From Rhizophagus clarus (lineage: Eukaryota > Glomeromycota > Glomeromycetes > Glomerales > Glomeraceae), in NCBI GenBank assembly GCA_015698045.1, contig BLAL01000228.1:857001-921000 (forward strand): a stretch of 64,000 bases of DNA, written 5' to 3'. The position numbers were made by a program, and so were the translations under genes. Every line of letters starts with the position of its first letter. Position 1 is the first letter of the stretch. Below the pieces are notes generated by a model. It was not told the origin of the DNA, ran no database searches, and saw only the letters and a list, made by a program, of their open reading frames with translations. Shown here in pieces: positions 46,979 through 58,367 of the stretch.

Positions 46979-47242
46979 TCATTCCATTTCTGGAAATGAG
47001 ACATAATGGCCAATTTCAGTTTCTCTTCGGTACCAGTATAAAAGTATATGTAAAGGACCATCAAAATTAAAAATTTCGAAATCCGAAAACTGCACTCCAT
47101 TGGTAATTTGATTAAACGAAAAAAGGAGAAAGAAAAATATATAAACTGAAGTTAGCATTGAAATTTGTAGCTGAAAAAAAGAATAGTGAAGCACAATTAA
47201 GGAGAAGAAATAAAAGAAGCTGTACTTAAAATGAGAGCACAT
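46979..47242 (-). CDS. Possible short membrane/secreted protein, uncertain
   Basis: The 87-residue frame has two hydrophobic stretches in its first 55 residues and a more protein-like end (NGVQFSDFEIFNFDGPLHIL, then WYRRETEIGHYVSF). It may be a real small gene or an exon. T-rich DNA alone can produce such hydrophobic frames, so confidence is low. Confidence 0.25.
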   Translation of the reverse strand: MCSHFKYSFFYFFSLIVLHYSFFQLQISMLTSVYIFFFLLFSFNQITNGVQFSDFEIFNFDGPLHILLYWYRRETEIGHYVSFPEME

Positions 47243-47527
47243 TTTTTCCGAGATAATGCGGTTGGTTGGTAATCTACTAAATCCACTCTTAGGTGTTTCT
47301 CACTTATTATTGACACAGTGAACTCAATATGTAATCCAACATATGAATAGATTTCGAGATAAAGCTCAGATGTATGATTAATACTGCTCGCTCATACTTT
47401 TAATTTCGGAAATAGTAGCCAATAAAATTAGAATTTTCATTCAATATATAAGGTGCACGATGCACTACTAAATTTGCGTCTTAAATTTTTTTTTCCTCTT
47501 AAATACCATGCGATTTAAAATGTGAAA

Positions 47528-47590
47528 TCTTAGACTAGAATCGAACTAGCCAAAGCATGGATATGCTCTCCACCAGGATAAGATTTTTTT
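47528..47590 (-). other. tRNA-like fold, too short for a tRNA
   Basis: On the minus strand, complementary ends ATCTTA/TAAGAT flank GGTGGAGAGC (box-A-like), an AGCAT/ATGCT hairpin, and a T-arm GCTAGTTCGATTCTAGT with a perfect TTCGATT loop. The whole fold is about 58 nt, so one arm is missing or reduced. It is probably a tRNA-derived repeat head or a tRNA pseudogene. Confidence 0.35.
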
Positions 47591-47985
47591 TAAAAAAAAA
47601 GGATTATCTGTTTTCTTAATCTTTTAAGCACATAGGAGAAAGAAAAGAAACAGATTAAAAGAAAAGAAACACCCGAATATATCTAGAGCTATGACCTCGA
47701 ACACCAATCGGCAAACTCAGAGGGATGCTATGGCTGACCAGCCGGGAGACAAGGGCATTTGCTATGGGTTTATCACGTTTCCAATAAACCAAGGTCGTCT
47801 ACGGTCACATGTGGTCTAGATCTTCATTACAACTGGTGACCAGATGTAAAACCTAGACATCACCAGAAATAATGGGCGTTTTTGCTAATAAAACTGCAAA
47901 ACAAACTCTTTTTGTACGAGAGAGATACCTCGTCAAGAGAAAAAAAAAAAGGCTCAAAGGGGTCTTATATAGAAAAAAATTGTTT
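47590..47985. repeat. Less AT-rich unique or ancient-repeat block
   Basis: The block has a composition unlike its flanks and no open frame. It includes GACCAGCCGGGAGACAAGGG and the partly inverted GGTCACATGTGGTCTAGA/AACTGGTGACCAGATG. It may be an old transposon piece. Nothing specific can be assigned. Confidence 0.3.
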
Positions 47986-48124
47986 AGACAATAAGTCTGT
48001 GACACAAATGTTATGTTACTAGATGAATAATAATAGTATAAAAATTGTGACTCAGAATTATCTAGATGTGATTAATGGTATAAAAGTGCCTCGGATTATC
48101 TAGATCAATATATCAATAAAAATT

Positions 48125-48597
48125 GTGACTCAGAATTATTATTTCATGTGATTTATAATAATAAAAGTTTGTATTATTTCATGTGATTTATAATAATAAA
48201 AGTTTGTATTATTTCATGTGATTTATAATAATAAAAGTTTGTATTATTTCATGTGATTTATAATAATAAAAGTTTGTGACTCAGAATTATTATTTCATGT
48301 GATTTATAATAATAAAAGTTTGTGACTCAGAATTATTATTTCATGTGATTTATAATAATAAAAGTTTGTGACTCAGAATTATTATTTCATGTGATTTATA
48401 ATAATAAAAGTTTGTGACTCAGAATTATTATTTCATGTGATTTATAATAATAAAAGTTTGTGACTCAGAATTATTATTTCATGTGATTTATAATAATAAA
48501 AGTTTGTGACTCAGAATTATTATTTCATGTGATTTATAATAATAAAAGTTTGTGACTCAGAATTATTATTTCATGTGATTTATAATAATAAAAGTTT
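48125..48597. repeat. Minisatellite with 46-bp and 35-bp units
   Basis: One 46-bp unit (48125-48170) is followed by three 35-bp units (48171-48275) that lack an 11-bp piece, then seven near-identical 46-bp units (48276-48597). The unit is GTGACTCAGAATTATTATTT plus a CATGTGATTTATAATAATAA-type remainder. Degenerate relatives extend on both sides (about 48046-48124 and 48598-48860). Near-identity of the central units means recent expansion. Confidence 0.9.
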
Positions 48598-48869
48598 GTG
48601 ACTTAGATTTATCAACATGGATCAATATCGCGTGATTAATAATAGTATATATATATATATAAAAGTTGTGACTCAGAATTATCTAGATCAATATATCGTG
48701 TGATTAATTATTATTTCACGTGGTTAATATAATTTGTTCTATCTCAATATAAAAATAATAAAGCTTGTGTCTTAGATTTATCAATATAGATCAATATCGC
48801 GTGATTAATAATAGCAGATAGTATAAAATTTATGACTCAGATTTATCAATATTTTCTTAAACAATACAA

Positions 48870-49425
48870 ATCATACTATATACTATATAAATATTACACT
48901 TCATTTATTCTTAACTCAAAAATTTAGTTAAAACTGTGAAGTTTTAATATTGTTTATTTCTACTTTTTAATTAGAAACATTTTACAATAATTACTGTAAA
49001 TATATTCGGTAAACAATTAATTTCATAATTTTACAGAATTTCATTACAATTAATTTGTATATTTGAATATACCATGACTCACAGAACCCAGATTTATAAT
49101 TTTTACAAATTATTATTAACAGACTTCTTTAATACATTAATTATAATAACTATTACAATTAGATTATCATAATGATTGTCTTTGAATCTATAACATAAAA
49201 TACTTAAAGATTTCGATAAAAAATTTCTTATAAAAACCCTTAATTTCTTTTTTTTTTTTTATAATTTCTCTGTCTTTTCTTTGTCTTCTTTTTTTATATA
49301 TATATAATTCCCTTGTCTTCTTTTATATATATATATATATATGTATATAAATAACTTCCTTTTTCCTTGTATTATTTCTTAATTTTTGCCTCTGCTTAAG
49401 AAATAAAAGGAACCATTTTATGCTT
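48870..49425. other. AT-rich region without gene
   Basis: Short TA repeats occur near 49296-49345. Nothing else is seen. Confidence 0.5.
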
Positions 49426-49429
49426 TTGG

Positions 49430-49876
49430 TTAGATGTTTGAGGATCTTTGTAATTCTTTACCTTCATTAGAAGATTTAAAGATCTCCTTTAAAACTTGAT
49501 CATAATTGGATAATAAACATAAGGTACTATAGTTATCATTAAATGCTTGCTGTGAAGGTTGTTGAAAGGCAATTCCAAGTGCACCTAATCAAAGGTGTTA
49601 GCAATGCGCACCCTGATTAGTGTATTGATTTAGATGGTGGATCCTAGATCCCCTTTGTTGAGGTCTATCATTCTGGAGGAGGGATGGTTATGTACCTTCC
49701 TCAACAAGCCAATATTGTTTGGCATCTTTTTCAAGCAATTGTTTTGCTTCATTAGGATTTTTTGATTCAGAGAACTGGAAGCGCTTCGTGGCCACAGTTT
49801 GGGCAACCTGCTGTGAACGTCCTTCTCTGTTTTCAGAAATCCCCTGGTGAGGCAAGTCTCTGTGTGCGAAGTTTTG
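49430..49876 (-). CDS. 3' part of a hypothetical two-exon gene
   Basis: On the minus strand, an open stretch 49876-49696 reads NFAHRDLPHQGISENREGRS, then TVATKRFQFSESKNPNEAKQ and KDAKQYWLVEEG. A GTACAT donor, a 111-bp intron and a TTGATTAG acceptor lead to 49584-49430. That exon continues in frame with ALGIAFQQPSQQAFNDNYST and ends FKSSNEGKELQRSSNI and TAA. No start codon is found: a stop lies just upstream at 49877-49879. The protein is Gln/Asn/Lys-rich and helical. No family recognised; it could be the C-terminal end of a transposon-borne or multi-copy host gene. Confidence 0.45.
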
Positions 49877-49879
49877 TTA

Positions 49880-52120
49880 TACAGATGCTTTTTGAAAGAC
49901 GCCCTTAATATATTTCATAATGTATCATGTTTTCTTCAACTATTCATGATGAGATTTTGGTTAAATAGTACTAGTACTTATATTTTCTTTCATCAATTTA
50001 GATTTATCACTTAAGGTCTTTGGTTTCACTGATTCTGCACATGTTCAAATTCTTATTTTTACATACCAGTCGTTTATTTCGTATTTTAAGTCTCATATAT
50101 TCTCACATTTGATATGTACTTATATATATTTTTTTTATGGAAAACAGAGAAAACAAAAAAAAATAATAATGATAACATGCAAAATTTATTTGTAGTCTCC
50201 TCAGATCTTGATTATTAGGAGTAAATGTATTCATAAAACTCACACTTTAAAAGATCGTTTCTTTGCCTTTTATCTTATTGTCAAAAGATTAATCGCAAAA
50301 TAGGAGAAATATTAATACTTCAGTTCATATGCATGTTGATTGATCGATTCAGGAATCAATTGTATCAAATCTTGGACGACAAGTAGTTTGAGCAAGGTGA
50401 TAAATTTAAAGCAGACGGAATGAGATTTACAAAATTTTTGTTTTTTTTTTAGAGTTTAATATTAATTCTGTAAATTTTCTTGATAGTCATTTTATTTTAC
50501 AATAAAATATCATTATTAATATTAGTAACAAAAATTATATTTATGCAGTTAGGATTCATTATTAGATCAAAAAAATTAATAAATTACAGATGACAATCAT
50601 TCTTTTCGCATAAATTTTTTACCATAACACATTGATTAGGAATCCATTTTATTATTAGTCACGATGTACTATTCAGAAAGGTCTTAAAAGAAAAAATAAA
50701 AATGAAAATACATTTTATTTATCACTTTACAGAATTATCCCAAAGTTGAAATACCAATAAATTGTATACTTCAAGGAAATCTTCTAATAATGATACTTTT
50801 ACGGTTGACGTTTATGGTACAGTAGTACACTTTTAGTGAAAAGTGGAAGAATATATTGTACATAGAGAAAACAACTTAATTAATGTGACAGTTACAAAAT
50901 CTAAATTTGTTTAGAGGCGTAAATATAGGGAAAGATTCGTAATTATATATATATTTTATAATCAAATAAAAGAATCATTGTGATATAAAGTAAAAAACAA
51001 CTAAACATAATTATTTTATTTAAATATAAAATATTGTCAAAATTTTCCAAAGATATAATTGATGATTAACGAGTTAAATTTTAAAAAAAAAGTCACCATA
51101 GTAATTTGAAACTCTTTCATATATATAAATATAAGATATGGAATTAAGTTGCATGATTAATTTACTTAAATAACGCAATGATGTATTTTTCTTACTATAT
51201 TTAAATTTTTTTACGTTAAATGAATCATAAATATATGTAAAAATAAATTTTTATGAAAGGAAAGAAAAAGAAATACAAGAATTCGGCATCTCTTAAGTTC
51301 ATTTTTCATGATCGTTCCCTATTTTTATGTATAATTTAAAAATTTATAGATTAGTACTAAACTTATAATGTTTATGTGAGTAAAGCAAAAAAAAAAATTA
51401 ATTTACGGTCATATTTCGAAATAATGAAACATAAATATCATTAAATTAAAAGAACAAATGGCATAAAATATTCCAGCAAACAATATAGGAGAGTCATACA
51501 GAATTATCAGTCGCTTAAAACTAATATCAAAGAATGTAAAAAAAAGAAAGGGTCGCTATGAAGTTTATTGTAAATTTGTTCGAGTATAGTTTTAACGAAT
51601 TTTAACGTGGAGTTGCGTATCCATAGATTAAATTACGTATGTGGTTGCAACCTTACCCTTCTACCATACTTAAAAAGGAAAAAAAGAAAAGGAAAGGAAA
51701 TGAAGAGATGAGAAAGGAATAAAACTAATTTAATATTTCTTGAATGTACTAGGAAAGATAAAAGAATTAGTTACAAAAATATAGCGCGACTAGTATCGCC
51801 GCTGAAGCAATAACCGCAGCAAAATTTAATAATACAAAGGGTAACAGTATGTAATTAAAATATTAAATAAGTACGTAAAACATTAAAAATTGAATTATCG
51901 TAAAAAAAACATTAGGTTTATTTGTAATACTTTACAAAGAATTCTCCGTGCTTCATACGTTACATGTGATACTTTAGAATTGCATTTATTATAGAAACCA
52001 ATGTTTCAACCTCTGTAATTATAATATCGCTCTACGGAAATAATTAAATGAATTTCTGTGACATTAAACTTCAATTTTGTACATATCTAATAACAAACAA
52101 TGTCTGTGTTACTATATAGA
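49880..52120. other. Long AT-rich region without gene
   Basis: No coding evidence. Apart from A/T runs I see no ordered structure. Confidence 0.5.
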
Positions 52121-52126
52121 GCACTT

Positions 52127-52444
52127 TTTTTTTTTTTAAAAGAAAAACCATTTATTATTGTAATACGAAAACAGTACAACATTTGAAATCAAAATATAAG
52201 ATGTGAAGAAATTCGAAAATAGGTACTACAATAAACATCCAACACTAGGCCAGACCATGGTCTTCCAGATACAAAATTAAAAAAGGACATGGAAGACGTG
52301 CTTGCATGACTATAATAAAAATCCAGTTTCCAACAAGCCGCTAAAACCTAACCCGGTTTTTAGAATATAAAACTCATCCGCCTGCACCACTTGGAGGTGG
52401 AGGTTAGTCATAGAACACTACTACACCTCGGACTAAGCTTCGGC
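52127..52444 (-). mobile_element. SINE-like or short retroposon copy 2
   Basis: The head at 52444-52371 (minus strand) shares GCTTAGTC-AGGTGT-GT-GTG, CCTCC and GTGGTG-AGGC-GATGAG with copy 1 at 44090-44024. At the other end an AATAAA near 52155 is followed by an A tail of about 15 (T run at 52127-52141). That is the layout of a retroposed RNA in minus orientation. No target-site duplication was found by eye. Confidence 0.5.
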
Positions 52445-52449
52445 AAAAG

Positions 52450-53020
52450 AATTTGAATAAACGTGTTCTTCATATATCTCTAAACATAATACCTTTCTTT
52501 GAGTATATTTACATCTTTTCATATAAATAATAATTTTTCGGATGACAGTTCTCAATTATTTAATTTCTCATTAATTTCGGAGAATGTTATACATTTTCTA
52601 ATAAAATCAAAACAAACCATTCATTTATTTTCCCTATTTGTCATTGGTCCTTTACTGTTATATTAAAATATGTTGTGAATAGATCAATATTTAATGTTCT
52701 GTTTACCATGTTTACCATAAAAATAATTATATAATCAGCATAAATCGAGCTTAATTGGTAGATCAAGAGGACGAATTTAGCTATGCTGAATTATGTACCA
52801 GATAATTTAGTGAATTATTGATTATCGGACCAATTATAAAATTTGCACATTTTAAATGTGAATTTATTTATTTATTTATTTTTTTGCAAGCCAAAAGAAT
52901 ACATTTTGTATTTATATAAGAATAAGTTGAATAATAAATATTTATGTTAATAATTTTATATTTAATAAATTCATATTTGTAATAACTTGTATCAATTAAT
53001 AAATAGGATAATAATATCAA
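52450..53020. other. 3' flank of the intact kinase gene
   Basis: AT-rich. A run of (TTTA) units lies near 52864-52880. No gene. Confidence 0.5.
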
Positions 53021-53021
53021 G

Positions 53022-56000
53022 TTATTGTTCAGTATAAGCAATTTCGCAATCTAAACAATCAGTATTATAATCGTATTTTGGAAGGTCTTCTGTAAAGGGA
53101 TTAAGCAATCGAGATGTATAAACGGCTTGTGGATGAGTGGATGAGTTTCTTTTTTCCTCTAAAATGATGAAATTTGAATCTTTGTATTCATCCGCTTTTT
53201 TGAATTGCTTTTGAATATCATAATGTAGCTCTTCTTTTTCAATTTCCGAATCTGTTCTACATGATTTATGAAATAGATCAATCAATTCTTCCACTTCGGT
53301 TGCTTTTGGTCTATTGTCTGGATTTACATCCCAACACCTTTTCATTAAATCAACATAACACTCTGGTGCTCCTTGTTCATTTATTTTAGGTCGAATCCCA
53401 TTACAAATATCTAATGCCAAGATTCCATCATGTGCACGATTAGCAAAGGGTTGTCTTCCAGTTGCTAAAAAATACATAATCATACCAAAACTATATATAT
53501 CTGCTGATTGTGTATACAGCTTTCCTCTTAACACTTCAGGTGCTACATAAGGCATAACTCCATAAATATTTTTTTCGTCTGTATTACCAACCTCTCCGCA
53601 TAGTCCCATGTCTGAAATGCTTAACATATAATCCGTATATGGACTTAAAAAGCGAGGAATTAATAATATGTTTCCTGTGTGAAAATCACGATGAACCATA
53701 TTATTTTGATGAATTTTTTTAAGACCTTTAATAATATTTGACAATATCATTATATTATATGACCAATCAAGTTTATTATAATTGTTGTTTACTACACAAT
53801 GAAAATTTCCACCAGCTGCATAATCAAGAACCATAATATAGTCTTTTGTATCTGGATCTTGGGATAATCCAATTATTGAAAGAATATAATCACCAGGATA
53901 AAATTTATTAGAATATCCTTTAATCTATCAAAAAGCAAAAAAAATTGGTTATTAATATATTAGAAAGTCTGAATCAAATGTAAAAAACAAGTTTATACCT
54001 CGTTTAGAAATTCATCAGAGATATTTTGCGATCTATGTAAATACTTTAAGGCAACCGTAACATTGTTGAGTCTTTCGTATTCTTCTAAATTATAACGTAT
54101 TGGACCATCTTTCCATATAGCCGAATATATTTTGGAAAACCCACCTCTATCTATTTCTATAATATTTCTAAACTGATTGTGTGGTATCCATTCAAATATT
54201 ACATCATCTGGTTTATTAATTTTTGATTGCATTTCTTGAATTAAACTATCGATTTTCGCATTTCCGCTCGTCCAGCTTATAAAATTTTTTTTAAAATAAT
54301 TTATTTGGCATAATTTACACCATTTCTCATCCGTAATTGTATATTTTAAACCACATTTTTTGCAATATTCACTTGCAAGAACCATAATATAATCTTTTGT
54401 ATCTGGATTTTGAGTTATTCCGTATATAAAAATGACATTATCAACAATTTCATGCCTACGACGTTTAATAGAGTATCTTTTAACCTATTAAATTATAAAA
54501 AATTATCATATTAGCAATAATCTACTAATAGTGCTATTTGAAATAAATTTATATATAAATTACCTCCATGGCAATATTTTGTGAACATTTTAAAGTAACT
54601 CTTAAATTCGATTTTCTTTTATAATATAATAATTTATCATTCTTCCATATTGCTGAATATATTGTAGCAGAATCCTCTTTGTCTATTTCTTTAATATTAT
54701 TAAACTGATTGTACGGTATCCATTCGAATATTATATCATCTGGTCTATCGATTTTTAATTGCATCTCTTGAATTAAATAATCGATTTTTTTATTTCCACT
54801 AGTCCAGTTTATAAAATCTTTTTTTAAATCTTTAATCTGACATTCCTTACACCATTCATCGTTCATTTCATTGCATTTTAAATATTGTACACCACATTTT
54901 TCACAATTTATTTCATGTCGAAAAACCATGATATATTTTTTTGTATTCGGATCTTGAGATATCCCATATAGTAAACTATCTAGACATGTCGAATGTATTT
55001 TAACCTATAAAATAAAACATTCAAATTAAAAAAAAAATGATAGTTCATTATAGTTAAGGAAATTTATACCTCATCTAATAGTTCATTAATAGCATGTTGT
55101 GAGTCATGTAAATACTTTAAAGAAACTTTTTTATTTGATACTCTCGTCCATTTTTTCTTATAATGGAGTAACGGGCCATTCTTCCATATTGCTGAATATA
55201 CTATGGTAAAATTATTTTTACCTATTTCTTCAATATCATTAAATTGATTGTATGGTATAAACTCGAATGTATCACCAAAAAAGTCACTTTTTTTAAAATT
55301 CATCTTTAGAATTAAATTATTAATTTCTTCGTTCTCGCAGGTCCAATTTATAAGTAATTTTTTTAAATAATATATGTGACATGACTTACACCGACTATAA
55401 CCCCCTATAAATTTTTCGTTACATTTTACACATATTTCATTATATTCGTTTTTTTTAAGTACTATAATATAACTTTTTGAACATGGGGTTTGAGAAATTC
55501 CAAAAGTTTGACCATAATACTTATCTATATCTGCTTTAACCTAATAGAAAACAAAAATTATTATTGTATAAAAAAGAATTTTAAATTATTTATTTGAAAT
55601 AAAAAAAAATCTCATACCTCATTTAAAGGTTCATTAATGGGATTTTGAGAATTACAAAATTTTAAAATAACACTTTCATTTTGCTGACTTCTTAAATATT
55701 TACCTTTTACTTTGTTATATATTAATGGACCATCCTTCCATATTGCCAAATATTCTTTATTAAAATCATCCTCTTTAATATCATTAAACTGATTGTATGG
55801 TATCCATTCAACTATAAAATCAGCCCGTTCATTAATTTCCAGTTGCAAATTTTGAATTAAATTATCTATCTTTTCATTTCCACTAGTCCAATTTATAAAA
55901 TTTTGTTTTAAACTATGAATTTGGCATTGTTTGCACCATTCATACACTTCATTACGCATATATTCGTACGGTTCACCACATCTTTTACAATATACATTTG

Positions 56001-57068
56001 GAAGAATTATAAAATAATCTCCTGTATTCGGATTTCGTGATATTCCATATATTGGTAGTATTCTATAGGGAGAAATTAAATAATCTTTCTTAACCTGATA
56101 AAACAAAAAAAGATATTAATATGAGGTGTCTTTAAATTAAAGTTATTGTATGTTTAATACCTTATTCAAAAGTTTAATACTATCTTGTGAGTTATATAAA
56201 TATTTTAGATTAACCATTTTGTTAGATTTTCTTGTCCATTCCCTATTGTGAAAATACAATGGACCATCCTTCCATATTGCCGAATACACTATATCAAAGT
56301 CATCATTATTCATTTTTTGAATATCATTTAATTGATCAAATGGTATCCATTCAAAAACTATAGATGAATTATAATTTACTCTTGATTGTATTTCGTAAAT
56401 TAAATTATCAATCTTTTCATTTCCACTACTAGTTAAATGGTTTTTGAAATAATCTATTTTACACGACTCACACCATTCATCAATCATATTTGTATACTTT
56501 CTACCACATTTTTCACAATATATATCTTGAAAAACGATAATATAATCTTTTGTATATGGACATTGAGATATTCCATATATTCTAAGTACTTCACCAATAT
56601 ACTTTATTGAATATTTTTTGCCCTATAAAATATAAATTGCATATTAACATTAATATACAAACTTAAATCAGATTTCATGGAGAAAATTTTATTTACCTGC
56701 TCATTAAAAAATTCATTAATGATATTATCAACATTATAATATTTCAAAGCAACTTTTTTATTCTGATTTCTTGTATATTTATTTTTGTTTATATTATAGT
56801 TTAATGGGCCATCTTTCCATATTGCTGAATATACTTTATCAAAATTTTCTTCGCCTAACTTTTTAATATTATCCAATTGATTGTATGATATCCATTCAAA
56901 TATCAAATCATCCAGTTCATCAATTTCTAATCTCATCTCATAAATTAAATTATCGATTCTTTCATTCTTACTAGTCTCGTTTGTAATATAAATTTTTAAG
57001 TTTTCTAGTTGACATGATTTGCACCATTCATACTTTGATTGTTCGTCACACTTTTTACATACCCCCAT
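53022..57068 (-). CDS. Tandem-N-lobe protein kinase: six zinc-ribbon/N-lobe modules and one C-lobe
   Basis: Seven minus-strand exons (57068-56697, 56622-56161, 56094-55618, 55540-55070, 55004-54564, 54484-53999, 53924-53022) are joined by GT-AG introns of 65-79 bp, all phase 0, into 1203 residues with no stop. Exons 1-6 each hold CxxC...CxxC (for example CKKC...WCKSC), a linker (NWTSGNEKIDNLIQEMQL), FEWIPYNQF, a glycine-loop region, SAIWKDGPL and a β3 lysine (VALKYL, VNLKYL, VSLKYL). Exons 2-7 open with the β4-β5 part (YGISQDPNTKDYIIVL). Only module 6 has a glycine-rich loop (IDRGGFSKIY). Exon 7 has HRDFHTGN (His981, Asp983, Asn988), SDMG (1008-1010, Asp in place), APE (1031-1033), DIYSFGMIMY and the tail THPQAVYTSRLLNPF. 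It is TKL-like; substrates are unknown. A single active kinase with five regulatory pseudo-N-lobes is inferred. Confidence 0.85.
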
Positions 57069-57074
57069 AACGTC

Positions 57075-57660
57075 TTGACGTTTTTAAAAATAACTTCCAA
57101 GGTTAAAAAAAAAAAGATAGATGGATGTAATTTTTGCAAAATAAGCAAAGAATAAAATAAATTATGAAATTTTATATTTTTTTTTTTTTTTTTTTTATTT
57201 TTATTAGTACAGATTTTTTATTTGTGAAACGATTTGCAAGTATAATAAGAGTAATACAAGCTTTTGAGAAAAACGAAAATTCTTTAATCGATTTTGTAAC
57301 CATAATAAGGGTTAAACAAATGGAAATTCTTATATAAATATAGACAAGCTTTCTCGAAAGAAAAAAAGAGTAAGTAATACAACTGTATTACTTGTGTAAA
57401 TATAGGTAAGTTTGGTAAGTTTTCTTGAAAAAAAAAAACGCCAAATTTTCAAATCGATTTGTAAGCAATTAATTGTATTTTCGTGTAAAAATTTAATAAT
57501 ATTAATAATATTGATAATCTTTTCGAGATAAATTCTTTTGTGTCATATAAAGAAATATATCATAGCAAAATTTAATTTTTAGGTAGTGGTTACATGAAAA
57601 GTAACACAAAAAATAATTTTTTTTTCTTTAATTTATTAAACGCTATTTCGATTGATATTA
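57075..57660. promoter_or_regulatory. Upstream region of the tandem-N-lobe kinase gene
   Basis: This region must hold its promoter. It has a T tract at about 57175-57197 and three loose repeats of an AAATCGATTTGTAA / ACTTGTGTAAATATAG type unit (57225-57460). No defined control site can be named. Confidence 0.3.
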
Positions 57661-57673
57661 ACATACTGTACAG

Positions 57674-57816
57674 CAGTGATGTGCACTTGGAAGATTGGAA
57701 GCACTCTTGGAAGCACTTTTGGAAGGTTTGGAAGCATAATTCCTTAATAAATTCATTTGGATTGGAAGCTTCCAATCGAATTTTATTTCATTGGAAGCAT
57801 AAAATGCACATCACTG
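57674..57816. mobile_element. hAT-type MITE of 143 bp with perfect 8-bp target duplication
   Basis: The ends are CAGTGATGTGCA and its exact inverse TGCACATCACTG, of the CAGNGNTGNGCA type used by hAT elements. Flanking it on both sides is CTGTACAG (57666-57673 and 57817-57824), the 8-bp duplication expected of hAT insertion. The inside is made of TTGGAAG(C) repeats on one side and their inverted counterparts on the other. The intact ends and duplication point to a recent insertion. Confidence 0.9.
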
Positions 57817-57825
57817 CTGTACAGT

Positions 57826-58365
57826 ACTATATAAAAAATTAACAATGATGATCAATTACAAAAAAGCAAGAATCTGAAGTGCATGTTCCAAAAAACTTTC
57901 TGACCTAAATATCCTTTATTTTTCTGTTTACACAGGTTCTTGAATAGTTTTTATTAAAATTTCATTATACATTTAATAAGCTATCTACACATGTATGGCG
58001 ACTGCAAGGTCATCCCATTATTTAATATGAACCTTACGTATATATTTAGTTGATTAATACATTCCTCTTCCTTTTCTTATTTCTATGACTTTTCATATCT
58101 CAATTATCTCGTACTCCACTACCACTTAATATTATCTATGGTGTAAATGTGTAATGTCAGAATTCCAAAGAATCGTCGTAATAATTTAAGGCTAAATTAT
58201 ATTAGTGTTGTAACGCAGTTAAATAAAATAATTTAATTTTTGAATTTTTGAATGTGTATATTTTTTCTTTTTAGTGTAATTTTTTTGTAGAATTTTAGTG
58301 GTCATTGTAGTCGGGTTTTAGCCGTTTAGATCCGAGATGATATCTTGATTCCACATTTGTGGTAC
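57826..58365. other. AT-rich spacer
   Basis: No gene between the hAT MITE and the next TIR element. Confidence 0.5.
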
Positions 58366-58367
58366 AT

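Noticed and set aside
47528-47590. Functional tRNA gene
   Set aside because: The fold is about 58 nt with a 4-base loop where a 7-base anticodon loop is needed; kept only as a tRNA-like fold.
48125-48597. CRISPR-like array
   Set aside because: Units are contiguous tandem copies without unique spacers, in a eukaryotic genome.
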